This document shows, piece by piece, positions 42,480 through 53,133 of a stretch of 64,000 nucleotides of DNA. This DNA comes from Odontesthes bonariensis. Taxonomy: Eukaryota; Chordata; Actinopteri; Atheriniformes; Atherinopsidae. The stretch lies in assembly GCF_027942865.1 (NCBI RefSeq), contig NC_134526.1:18767784-18831783 (forward strand). Direction: 5' to 3'. How positions within the stretch are numbered: position 1 is the first letter of the stretch; the number at the start of each line of letters is the position of its first letter. A model generated the notes under the pieces. That model was not told the origin of the DNA and made no database searches. It worked only from the letters and a program-made list of their open reading frames with translations. A program made the translations under genes and the position numbers.

Positions 42480-43060
42480 ACCGATCCCATTGGTCGCATG
42501 CTTCGACCAAAGTTTAATTGTCCCGTATCTGCCGGACCGATCATTTTAAAGCCCCCTCATCAGCCGCCGCCGCCGGGGGATCGTCAGACGACCCCGGCAG
42601 GACGCCCCACACATCAGCAAACAAGACACTGACTCACCCCCTCGCTGGGAAGCTGATGCAGTGCGTTGGTTCAAAGGAGGAGACGCAGCGCTCTCTCCCC
42701 CCGTTTTCCCTTGCTCCAGGCAGCCATTCAGTGTGAGCGAGACGGCGATAGCAGAGCCATCGAGGGCGGTACAGTATCCCAGGGGATTGCGGAACGCAGA
42801 GCCACTGATCGCACAGAGCGGAGGAGGAGGAAGAGAAGCATGACGCGCTCGTCATTCAATCGCATGATCGTTTCGAGCGCTGCCTTCAGTTTGGGGAGAC
42901 CTATCCCGCGGCGGAGATTGTTTGCGCATTGGCACAGCAGCAGCAGCAGGCTGCAACGAGAGACCGTCTCTTTCTCTCCCCTTCGCTCTACGCGTGCGAG
43001 CGGCGTAATTGGGTAAAAGTAGGCCGCGCGCGCGCGAGTCTGTTGTTATTTAACTTGAAT
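42480..43060 (-). promoter_or_regulatory. CpG-rich region upstream of nacc1
   Basis: CG dinucleotides are frequent here (for example GCCGCCGCCGCCGGGG near 42,565 and GCCGCGCGCGCGCGAG near 43,023), unlike the AT-rich flanks. It lies behind the candidate first exon, so it is the probable nacc1 promoter island. A trinucleotide run CAGCAGCAGCAGCAGG lies near 42,937. Confidence 0.5.
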
Positions 43061-44893
43061 GAACTCGGCGCGAGCATATAAAGTAGGGATAAAGCCGCGC
43101 CTTTGCTGACTGTAAACATTTAGAGCCCCTATAGGTGCAAAATGCCTGGTGTGACACCTGTCGCGCATATTTGCTTAACTGGCATGTTGTATGCCATGCA
43201 GTCACCCCCCCAGCTGTGGGTCAAATAGGTTCACTGCAGTCTGGAGATTCAGAGCCTGGAAGCTCAATATACATTTATTTTCTCATCTTTTATATGTCAC
43301 AAAGCATCAGCAGGCTACACAGAAACATAAACATTCCATCTGTGGTGTTATGGCAGTTAAATGTCACCAAAAGATACCATAATGTGTTAAATTCATTACC
43401 CCAGACTCCAGTGGAACAAAAGGAAACAGAAGCCTCGGTTATATAGGCCATGGGAAAAATCCCAAAACATTTATAACTGGAAAATAAGGAAAGTTCTGAA
43501 AAGCAGCTTGTTTTGAGCCGTGTTTTGGTACATAGGTAAGGTGGAGAACGCTAGCTTGTGGCACTATTTCTGGAAGCAGGCCACCACATCTAAGGGAAAC
43601 TCTTTTTGGGGCAAAGTTAGCATCAAGATGCTCAGCTCAGCAAAAGTCCCGTTTAGATAACGGCCATTTAGGGAATCATAGAAATAAGTCGCTGCACTGC
43701 ACATGAACTGTTGGACAAGAGCTGATGACAATCGTGTCTCCGCTCTGTCTGAACCTGAGCTGCTGCTCGTATTAAAGTGTCCTGTTTAGAGTCGCATGCT
43801 ATCCCCTTCTCTCTTTCTTTTGGAAAAAAATCCTCCATATAAATCCCCAGGAACAAGACAAAACTCCCAGGTTTCCCCCCCCAAAATGATCCACTGGGTG
43901 TTATTTATATAACTATCCAGTGCAGCCTAATTAATGAATCCAGACAAATAGCTATAATGAATATGTGATGAGAACATATAAATAGAGGTGCCAGGACAGT
44001 TTACATCATGCATGATGATTCAATTGTCGGTTTGAGGTAAACCTTTTCATTTATAACTGCATCTTGTGTTTTTTGACACGAACAGAGTGAACAGAGAACT
44101 GTCTGACATTCACATTGTCTTCTTTTGACCATAAAAGGTCCAGCTTACACGTGTATTGAGGAATACGAATCACTCCAACTCTAATTTCAGTGCTTAAGAT
44201 GCTACAGCGATGACCTTGGACCCTTCCCAGATCTTTGCCATGATCAATGATTTGCACGTCGGTGGAAAGTCCTCTCAACCTCCTGGCTTATTTATAATTT
44301 TGTTGCACACCATCACCTGTGAGACCATAGTCAGGTGGGTTTCTTTTTAATTAAATCCAGTGGATTCCATTTTGCCCAGGTGGACTGCAGTCAAGCTGCT
44401 GAAGCATCTTAAGCATCGCTGACCGGAGCTCAGATGCAGGTGTCCAAGCAAAGGGTTTGAACACGTGAAAGGGATGTTTCAGTCTTTGATTTTTGATAAA
44501 TCAATAAAACACCCTGGAAAACCTGCTTTTCCGTAGCCCTTGTACAGAGCCTAAAGGAGAGCGATGATTTTTTATCGACACGGTTATAGTCTCCTTTGTC
44601 AGCATGGTAACCTCTTTGCTAATTATAAAAACAGTCAACTCAACTCCCACCTCCGCCTTTAAGTATTGATTGGCAAGCAACTCAAAGTGTGAGCTCTTGT
44701 GTGAATGAGCAAGAAAATCAAGTCACTCTGTGTCTAAGTATTGTCATTTTTCAGCAGAGCTGATGTTTATCGGATTTGATTTTTGACTGCAAAGGCTGCG
44801 CGTGACAACATTCGAATAAGTCTGAAAAAAAAACATTGAAAACACTTAAGAGTAAATAGACAGAAGCAGACTACCTGACTTCGTTTGATGTAA

Positions 44894-45763
44894 CTGTCCA
44901 GTAGTCTATATTTACTCAATGATACAAAGGCCTTAGTGTTGGATCAGTCGAAAAGAAGATTATTCATTTTGATAACTCATTTTGCAAAGAAATGTATACT
45001 TATATTCTGGAAGAATGAAGTACCCCCATTTTATAAGATGTTTGTGGATCAATTATCCTCTTTCTTGCCCTTAGAGAAAATGACTTTGGAGAAATATGAC
45101 AAGGGTTATCTTTTTGATGATCTTTGGCGTCCTATAATTTCAGGTTTGACAAACTTGAACAAGTAGAGGGACAAACCTAGACACGATATTGGCATTCCGC
45201 TTTTTTCTTTTTCTCTTATGCTGGTTAGTAACTATATGTACATATTGAGGTTGAAAGCAAAGCCCCCCCACCCCACCCCACCAACATTAACAATTATACG
45301 TGTACTATATATGCATAGGCCCTAACAGACACTTGGGCATTTATGGATATACATATGACGGGACATGGGGGTGGGTTTTACGAGACATTATTAGATTTTT
45401 TTTTTTTTTTTTTTTTTTAATTTAATCTTATTTATTTATTTAGGGATTTATTTTTCGTTTCAGGAATTAGCCCAAGTTTTATGTTTTTAATATATATGTA
45501 TTTTCTTTTTTATTAACATAACTTCTTTTCTCTCTTCTTTTTCATACAATGTTGTGTTTTGGATCATCCCCGTATGGGTGGGGGGGAGGGGGGTGTTGGA
45601 GGAGTAAAAAAGAGGGGGGGGGGGGGGGGGTTATGGGGGGGGGGGGGGGGGTATGTGGGAAAATAATTATTTAAAAGGACTTGCAAACCATATGAAGAAA
45701 GACAATTTATGTTTGTATTATTTGAATGTCCTTTGAATACAAATAAAAAGATATTACAAAAAA
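44894..45763 (+). mobile_element. 5'-truncated L1-type LINE with 56-bp target duplication
   Basis: An open frame ending at 45,166 reads RRLFILITHFAKKCILIFWK, FYKMFVDQLSSFLPLEKMTL and KYDKGYLFDDLWRPII, the C-terminal end of a fish L1-type ORF2. A long UTR with poly-T and poly-G runs follows, ending in an A-rich tail (AATAAAAAGATATTACAAAA). It is flanked by perfect 56-bp direct repeats at 44,838-44,893 and 45,764-45,819, which I read as the target-site duplication. Confidence 0.82.
45573..45652 (+). repeat. Cluster of long poly-G runs
   Basis: At least five G-runs, two of them 17 or more bases long, separated by TAT, TGTTGGAGGAG and AAAAAAGA. It lies in the 3' part of the L1 insertion. It could form G-quadruplexes, and run lengths may be sequencing artefacts. 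Confidence 0.8.
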
Positions 45764-48370
45764 GAAAACACTTAAGAGTAAATAGACAGAAGCAGACTAC
45801 CTGACTTCGTTTGATGTAATTTGCCAATGATTGTCTCTGCTTAAGAAGCCAAAGGGAAACCGATACAGTGGAAACCATTCATAAGGTCCAACAATAGGAC
45901 CGGTTGGATGGCATTTCAACATGTAGAGAGAGAGACACTAAGTTTTGGAGACGTGTTATTTTTGAATGCGGGGGGGGGTCACTGCAGTTATTCCAGTATG
46001 GCACCATTCTGCCTTTAAGCAACAAACCACCTATTTGGTTTTCACACCATCCTCTTAAATATTGATATTCATAAATGATACAAAAAGCTATGTATCAGGG
46101 TTTTGGTGAAGTTGACCTTTTGTCGAGGGATGCAGCAGAGCTGACTGAATTAATGTTTTTACTTTTCTGCCTATTAACACTGAAGAAATGAACACAGGAA
46201 GTTTTCTATGAATGACAGGAAGTGGATCAGGCCGCTATAATCACTCCTTCTGACGGTAAAGACCTTACTTTTGACAGTTAAGAGGTCAGGGGTCAGTCAC
46301 TACAGCAATGTGTGTGTGTGTTTGGCTTCCTGTCAGTGGCTATATTTGAAAAAAAAAAACAATTAAAGCAAACATCTTAGCTCTCATTGTGAGGCCAATG
46401 AGAAATTATGGTATTTAGTGAGTCCAGCGTCTAAAACATTAAGTGATTTTGAAGTTGATTCCATGCAAAGGGATCAACTTAATTAAATGGCCTTTTTTCC
46501 AATTCAGTGTGCGCTCTGGGAACGGACGGTAGGAATAAATCCTGAGCATCATAACTTCTTGGGCTTTTTTGAAAAATTGTAGGTCTGTAAAGAAGGAAGC
46601 AGCAGACCGAGATGTCTGAAGTCATGTGATGGGTTCTGCATCAGTGCTTTTTTTTGTTAATAAAAAAAGATCAAATTGACTTGATGGTAGGCCATTTAGA
46701 CTCATAGACAACATTGGTATACTTTTTATACTCTTGGTAATCAACTACTGTAGAGGGCGTGTTCTTGGTTTAGGAACAAAACAACTTTCTAGCTCCTGTT
46801 GTACTTGTTATAGCCACTAGATGGCACTGACACGATGAAATGTATCAATGAAATAAAATAGTGAAATGGGTTTCAGCAAGCTGTTTGTCTTTTTTTTTTA
46901 ATTATTATGTTTTTTATATTATTTATTATTTTTTTGACACTAAAGTATTAATTCAGAATACATGCTGCATAGCTTTTGTACATATTCCTATGAATTTGGT
47001 GCACTAGAAAAAACTTTAGAATACTTAAAACTTGTCATTTAACTCTTTGTGTGTGAAACGTGAAATGAATAGAGACTTAATTCTGGTCAGGGTGATTACC
47101 TTAGCTCTTATAGGCAACCACACAGAGTGTCAGTGAAAGCTTTGAGGAGCACATGAAGAAAATCATGCAGAAAAGACAGAATAATAAGATACTGATTTAT
47201 CGATGATGAAAGTGTCTGACTGTTCATTGGAAGCAGCAGAATGGCCTTCACTGCCTGTCTTTATAACTGTGAGACTGAGTTTTAAAGATGACATAAATCT
47301 GTATTCCCTATTTGAGCTGAGAGAGCATGAATGCTCCTTTCAGCGCTGTGCTGCTTCCCTTTCCGTTAAAACATTCCACGCTCGGACGGTACAACCACCC
47401 TGCTATTGTTTCTTTCAGGTACCGGGATGTTTTAGTTGCAGTTTGTCCCTGATCTGTATGTCCACACAGATGGGTCAAGCTAGGACCTAAAGGGAGGGTG
47501 CTTGGCATAAGAGGACACGAGGGTATGGGGGTGTCAGACAGAGGGGCACTCTCAGGCAGCCTGCTGGGCATGGTGCCCCGCTTCCCTTTGCCGGCCCCTT
47601 GGCACTTGGACTGGCAGCAGCATGCTGTGAGTCCATCCCAGCAACAGCATCACAGATTTGGGCCGGCTTCCACGGGGTCCCCAGCCAATCGGGGCACACA
47701 CTCTGCCAGATCACTCCAGAGGTAGCCAATAGTAAGCCTTGATGTGCTGAGTGTCATCCCTCCCAGATGTGAATTCCAATGAACCCACAAGGTACACAAA
47801 GGCAGACACATGCATACAGCTCTCACTCAAAGAGAAAGTGCACACAGGCGAACTGTACAGTGACTATGTGTGGATGTGTACGGAAAGGAGAAGAGTTACA
47901 AAAACATTCTTTGTGCTTTTGTGTGAATCCACCTCTGTCCGACACCTCTGCCATAGCTTGCAAAGTCCAGCTCAGATCTGTCAGCATCTTTTAACTACTG
48001 CATGGCTCCTGTTTCACAGTGGTGGCACTACTGCTGCATGTGAAGCTTTGTCTCCCTCTTGTGGATAATCTGTGCAACACATGTGTGTTGGTATCGTTAC
48101 AGTGTATTGAAATGCATTTCTAAACATTGCTTTGTGTAAACGTGTGTCGTGATAAGGTGCTTGTGGTTCATGATACATGTAATTGGGAACTTTTCTCTCG
48201 ATATTCTTCCAAATGTAAGAATGAGTAAAACTGATATTAATGGATACATTCATTTATTAGGAGATTTTAGTCTTATTTATTCATATGCTTTATTCTTTTT
48301 TTTTTTTTTTTTTTTTTGCAAGACACATCAAATACATAGATGAAAAATAATTGAACTGAAAAGATTTGGA

Positions 48371-48446
48371 CCGCTGGGATAGGCTCCAGTCCCCCCGCGA
48401 CCCGACCGACGGATTCAGCGGTGTAGAAAATGGATGGATGGATGGA
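48371..48446 (+). mobile_element. 76-bp ultra-short RTE-type LINE tail insertion
   Basis: CCGCTGGGATAGGCTCCAGT leads into CCCCGCGACCCGACC and a GGATGGATGGATGG tail. Both sides carry the 14-bp TGAAAAGATTTGGA (48,357-48,370 and 48,447-48,460), a perfect target-site duplication. Confidence 0.85.
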
Positions 48447-48594
48447 TGAAAAGATTTGGATATAACGCAAACCAATTTACACAAAATTCAAGAATAGAAG
48501 AGCAAATACACACCCTAAAGACCAATATCACTTAATTACACTTCAAAATAAGTAATCAAAAATCCTAAAAAGTCCATATAAATTAGGAACGTCA

Positions 48595-48603
48595 TCATTT
48601 GGT
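48595..48603 (-). CDS. ighd: IgD transmembrane exon 2 coding end (Thr-Lys-stop)
   Basis: A good acceptor TTTTCCCTTTCAG is followed by ACCAAATGA, reading Thr-Lys-stop. This is a mini-exon like the mu TM2. The reading frame and position fit, but nine bases are weak evidence alone. Confidence 0.6.
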   Translation of the reverse strand, partial: TK

Positions 48604-48669
48604 CTGAAAGGGAAAAGATAAGGGAGTGTGTCAGTATCTGGTGATTGTTGAGTAAAAAGCATTTGACTT

Positions 48670-48740
<71 letters not shown>

Positions 48741-51700
48741 GTACTTTATTCATCTCAATTTGGGAAATTATTGTGTTGCAACAGCGTACAGAATAAAAGA
48801 TATGTAAACAATTAAAGGAAAAACAAGCGAATAGAATAGAATAAAAATATAGAATAAACATCAGCTATAGACCCTGAATGATCTATTATATTTCAGAATA
48901 AATGAATTACTGAAAAGTACGCAAATTACGGTCACGCAATGCAACAGCTAAATGACAAATGCTGAGTCTTACCTTGATAACTGTGATGAGGACAGAAAAG
49001 ACGGAAGAGATTAAGAAAAGAATGAGGAACATCAAGGCCATATACCAAGTTTGCACAACCGTGTCTTGGCTCACATCGTCGTGCATGATGCCATCGCAGA
49101 AATTATAGTGCTCCAGCGTGTCTGTGATAGAAGTAAAAATACATTAGTTGATTCTAGTGTTGACAAACTGGGAGAGGCCCGGAATTTAAAAAAATAAACG
49201 TTATCAAAGTGAACCTGAGTGAGACATTTAGTCTTTAATGTGCAAGAAAAATGTTGATCGGCAGCACCTGGTTTAGATATATTCAGGGTCAGGATGGTGC
49301 GTTCATGTGTCACTTTGCAGGTGAGAACCACCCCGGGAATCGTGTCATCTTGGGACAAACGAAGGCTGCTATAAATGCTGAACTTTCCATCGGGGCCTCT
49401 GTGGGGCTCGCTAGTGTTGCAGTTCCACAGTTCCACTGTTTTATCACGAAACCAAGTGATGTTAATGGATACAGGACTGAAGCCAGAGACGAGGCACACA
49501 AGTTCATCAGAGCCCTGGAGCAAGGTGGCTGAAGGTTCACTATATGTCACAGAGGCTGGGGAAACAGTCGGAGAAGCATTAAGTTGTTTAGGGGGAGGCT
49601 ACTGAGCAAAAGTTGTGAATATGAATTCTGAAACTGATTGTGATCTTACCAAACACATCAGTTATGCTGGTTTCAAATTGCATGTCGGATGATTCGTGTT
49701 TGGCAACACAAGCATAAGTCGACTTTTTGTCTTCAGTTTTGGAAACATTTAGTCTGCTTCTCATTGAATAAGAGCTTTTCCCTGGGTACTCCCATGTAGG
49801 ACTATTAATGTAACATGAAGGTTGGAATTTCTGACCATTTTCTTCCCAATGCACAATGATGCCGGATGGGAAAAACCCAGACACTAAACAAGTAAGCACG
49901 AGGTTGTCAGACACAGACAGCTCCGCAGCAGTTGGTTGCACTATCCTCATGGTTGGTGGATTCAGGACTTGAAAAGACACACAAACAGACAAACAGTAAA
50001 TAGGACTTCCTATATCAGCATTTTCAATTTTTTCAAAACCATTGTGGAGAATATTATTTCTGTGTTACTGAATGTCTCAAAAACGTTCTGTTTTAAACTA
50101 CTCTAGAGATATGTGAGGGGCTGGAAACAAATGCTTAGATTTCTAACAATACCTTTGCTTTTGCTGATTTCCTCCTTGTAACCCTGGTTGGCACATTGAT
50201 GCTTTACCTCACAAGCAACTTTTTTATATGCGTGCCAATCCTCAGCTGACACATTAACGAAGCTGTGCAAAGTCTCTGTCCCATTGGGGTGACCCACAGG
50301 TTGCTCTGTACGTACATTGTGGGATGAATACTTATTGCCATCTACTTTCCAAGTGACGGAGAAATCCCTAAGACGAGGGGCAACCAGAAGACAGGTGATT
50401 GTCACCCGTCCCTTGTTCTGAAGCTCCTCCGGTGGTGGTCCCAGAACGTAGACACCAGCTATCCGAGATGAAGCTGGGGTAACTGAAAAAAAAAGAGCAT
50501 GAAGTTAAACAAAAAGAAAAGGCAAAGAATACTTACATTTCTGATAAATGAAGGAATTATCTCACTGTGTTTATCATACATTACATTGAATGTGATAAAT
50601 GGTTGTGTTTTAATTTTACCTGAGCACAGACTGATGCTCTTACGGAATTCTTTCTTCAGGGAGCTGTCGGACACTTCACAAGTATAGATTTTGCCTCTTT
50701 TCCACTCTAAGCTATGAACATGCAGTTGACTGGTTACTGCCACATGTCCATTTGTATCCATGCTGGTATGGTTAGTTGTTGAAGATAATTCCTTTGACTT
50801 AATAAACCATTTAATTTGAGGGTTGAAGCCCAATCCAGTGCACAAGAGTTTCTGTTGCCCTGACTCCTCACTTGGGGCCAAAAGAAGTTCCACTGAGGGG
50901 TCAACTAAATATAATGTTGAGAAAAACGTGTTAATGACAATCAGTGTAATTATTAGTCAATTTATCAATGAATCCATCTAATATGAAAAAAAAGGACGTT
51001 TTTAAGGTACAGGAGGACCATTCTCACCAAAAATATTGCTCACGGTATTAGACTCAAACGGCGTGCTGGAGAAGCCTTGGTACACTTTGCAGGTGAAACT
51101 CGTGTCGCTGGTAAAGTACTTTTCAGGCACAGAGAAGCTTCGACTGACTGAATGAGGGCCCGAGTCTTCAGGAAGATCAACGTACTGTTTTTCAGAAATA
51201 TCCACTCCTTTAGCCTGAAGTGTGACATAAAGGTCCTGTGAGGAGAGCTGTGTGATGAGACACTCGAGCACAGAGCTGTGTCCCTTCAGCAGTTCTGGAA
51301 GAGATCTCCTGATCTCCACCTGTGGAGCTGTAGGTGGAGGTCCTGGATGATCAAAGTAGAAAAGAAAAAATAGCTGCATAATATAAGCTGCATTTTCCTT
51401 CATTTTGGCTATTTTTTACACACAAAATATCCTCTTACCTGAAACATCTATTGTCTTTTCATTAGAGAAGCAGCTATGTTCAGCTGCACATTTTAGAAGC
51501 TTCAGGTTTTTCCAGGAACTTGGCGAAACCAGCAGATTACTGAATATATTCGTTTTGTTTCTGACTTGGCTCACATCTGAACTTAATGGAGATTTCCCAT
51601 CCATCTGCCAGGACAGCTTGACATCAAGCACACTGCGAATGGAGCATGTTGCCCTCACATTAGACGTCGCCATTGTTACTGTCTTTAAACTGGGAATCTC

Positions 51701-52194
51701 CACGTGAATGGAAGGAGTGTTCTTTCCATAGACTGCAGGACAAATGTGTTAGTTCACACATTTTAATCTCATCCAAAGGATTCAATTCATGATAAAATAT
51801 TTTTTTCATTTCACCATGTGGTAGATATTGCTGGTGATTTATGTCATGTGAAACAGTGTTTGTAAATACTTACTTTGACAAATACTTATTTTTTTTTCAA
51901 ATTTGCTGTCTTGGTGAATGGACTTGCATGTAAAATGTGAACCTTTTGTCCACTCTCTCATATCTGGCACTATCTCAGTGGTAAGACTGTAGGTTTTCTT
52001 TTCTCCCTCCACACTCTGCAGAAACCTTTCGATCGGCTTAATGTCTGTCAGACGCTGGCGGTTCTGTTGCCACTCCACAGTCAAAGTTTTTGGAAAGAAG
52101 CCGCTCAGAGTGCAGATGAGTCTGACTTGCGAGACTCCAAATTCATCTTCCCAGACAGGGTACAAGGTGATGTTTGGAGAGATAACCATTAGAT
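48595..52194 (-). CDS. ighd: Immunoglobulin delta heavy-chain constant region (C-delta 1-7, TM)
   Basis: Seven Ig-fold exons followed by TM1 and a mini TM2: 52194-51874, 51732-51439, 51342-51028, 50904-50620, 50482-50153, 49967-49650, 49555-49268, 49121-48973 and 48603-48595. The seven domain exons are phase 1 at both ends and most carry the Cys..Trp..Cys pattern of constant domains. The series lies directly downstream of Cmu, as in all teleosts. There is no H-L pairing domain of its own, so the product is expected to be the chimeric VDJ-Cmu1-delta1... chain known from teleost IgD; the Cmu1 donor phase fits. Many teleosts duplicate the delta2-3-4 block, but here only one set is present. A secreted-form tail is not visible. 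Domain numbering is by order. Confidence 0.9.
48671..48800 (-). repeat. (AGAT)17 microsatellite next to a LINE 3' end
   Basis: About 69 bp of pure AGAT repeat, then AAGTACTTTATTCATCTCAA and TTGGGAAATTATTGTGTTGC. Reversed, this is a common fish LINE 3' end (AATTTCCC...AATAAAGTACTT) with an (ATCT)n tail, so the microsatellite is probably the tail of a reverse-oriented retroposon. Confidence 0.75.
48973..49121 (-). CDS. ighd: IgD transmembrane exon 1
   Basis: An acidic connecting peptide (MHDDVSQDT) precedes a hydrophobic segment [20 protein letters not shown] with polar Ser and Tyr residues suited to signalling-partner contact, ending ITVIK. Phase fits delta7; donor GTAAGA. Confidence 0.92.
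49268..49555 (-). CDS. ighd: IgD constant domain 7 exon
   Basis: [20 protein letters not shown] then [19 protein letters not shown] and [13 protein letters not shown]. This is the last Ig domain before the membrane exon. NIT, NTS and NIS are possible glycosylation sites. Confidence 0.92.
49650..49967 (-). CDS. ighd: IgD constant domain 6 exon
   Basis: [40 protein letters not shown] and [13 protein letters not shown]: a well-formed C1 domain with [10 protein letters not shown] typical of heavy chains. NVS is a possible glycosylation site. Confidence 0.92.
50153..50482 (-). CDS. ighd: IgD constant domain 5 exon
   Basis: [20 protein letters not shown], then [19 protein letters not shown] and [16 protein letters not shown]. 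It shows the core Cys-Trp-Cys and an extra Cys (HQCANQ). NGT and NVS are possible glycosylation sites. Confidence 0.9.
50620..50904 (-). CDS. ighd: IgD constant domain 4 exon
   Basis: [20 protein letters not shown] then [20 protein letters not shown] and [14 protein letters not shown]. Cys, Trp and Cys are all present. NHT is a possible glycosylation site. Acceptor ATTATATTTAG, donor GTAAAA. Confidence 0.9.
51028..51342 (-). CDS. ighd: IgD constant domain 3 exon
   Basis: [40 protein letters not shown] and [12 protein letters not shown]. Both core Cys are there but the usual core Trp is replaced (YVTLQAKG), an oddity also common in fish delta domains. Confidence 0.88.
51439..51732 (-). CDS. 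ighd: IgD constant domain 2 exon
   Basis: [20 protein letters not shown] then [19 protein letters not shown] and [12 protein letters not shown]. Both core Cys and the Trp are present, with one more Cys at AEHSC. NKT is a possible N-glycosylation site. Confidence 0.9.
51874..52194 (-). CDS. ighd: IgD constant domain 1 exon
   Basis: [20 protein letters not shown] is followed by [15 protein letters not shown] and later [11 protein letters not shown], a complete C1-type domain. Acceptor TCTGTCACAG, donor GTAAGT. Position makes it the exon joined to Cmu1 in IgD mRNA. Confidence 0.9.
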
Positions 52195-53124
52195 CTGTGA
52201 CAGAAAAGATATAACACATCTTTACATGCTCCATTCTAAGTAATAGAATAGATTATTTGAAAAACACAAGATTTTTACTTAATTCATACATACCTTCCGA
52301 TTTAGCTATGTGAACATCTGCTAAGTCTCAATTCTAAGTGTAGCATATTTGTATTTGGGCTAGATGGCAGATTTGTACTTTTACATCATTTAGTGTTGTA
52401 GAGTCATGCAAAAAGGGGGTTGAAAGTCTGTTTGCACAGATGTTGAGCTTGACAGAGCAGCGCGATCAGGGCAAGCAGTGAGCGGAAGCTTTTCATAACA
52501 CCCAAGTCCCCAAAAAGTACCAAAATACAGAAGTGAAACAGCCCAAAGAGCAACAGAGCATCACAGACGACAGGTGTGAGGTGCGGTTATGACAGTAAGA
52601 GAAACAGAGAACACATTTAAATATCAAATGTTCCTTTACATAAGTTAACACAGACTTCTTCTCATGACTTTGCCAAAGGTTTGAGTTTACAAGTCCAACA
52701 ATAACAGAAAATAGACTGAAAGAGTTACCAACTGTGAAATGTCACAATTTACATACTGAGTGGAGCATGGGCTGTTGATTCCAGGTGCTGGTTTAATGAT
52801 GAGCATAACATCATGAAACACAAGATAAAAAGTGTTAAATTAAATGAACAATATTTTTATCATGGAAAAGGTTAAACTACCAGCAACATGAATGGTTTAT
52901 AAAAAAAAATGCAAGACAGAAAGAAGTTGGAGGGAGCACACCAATGAGTATCTTCATTCAAGCATTTATTTCAGAAAAAAGTATAAAAGTTTTGGTATGA
53001 AAGAAAAATAGATCTTGTGATTACTTACATGACACAATGATTGCATAAGAAAATTTGTGAAAACACTTTTGAATGTTTTTCCTTTTTTTTATTTACAGAA
53101 AGTTCTTTCCATATTCTTCTGGTT
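51875..53124. other. Spacer between mu TM2 and delta1 region
   Basis: Apart from the delta1 exon (up to 52,194) the stretch holds the membrane mu poly-A signal near 52,967 and unique AT-rich sequence, with no further Ig domain or transposon visible. Confidence 0.5.
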
Positions 53125-53133
53125 TCATTTGAT
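53125..53133 (-). CDS. ighm: IgM transmembrane exon 2 coding end (Ile-Lys-stop)
   Basis: Acceptor TCTCTTTTCAG then ATCAAATGA, reading Ile-Lys-stop. Teleost membrane IgM usually ends in Val-Lys, so this differs by one residue. A membrane-form AATAAA lies at 52,970-52,965 on the minus strand. Confidence 0.75.
   Translation of the reverse strand: MK

Larger units (their letters stand above)
43061..48594. other. Intergenic interval between nacc1 and IgH, no gene seen
   Basis: No conserved exon is visible. It holds the L1 insertion at 44.9-45.8 kb, poly-G runs, a 76-bp RTE insertion at 48.37 kb and many short open frames without similarity, including one at 47.2-47.5 kb. The 3' end of the IgD transcript (minus strand) probably lies near 48.25-48.3 kb, where several AATAAA signals occur on that strand. 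Confidence 0.6.

Noticed and set aside
47203..47725. Open frames in the GC-richer patch at 47.2-47.7 kb
   Set aside because: Several frames overlap on both strands, none shows a family motif.
48595..52194. Secreted IgD tail exon
   Set aside because: No alternative 3' extension with a stop and poly-A signal is evident after delta7; reading through its donor only reaches unique sequence.
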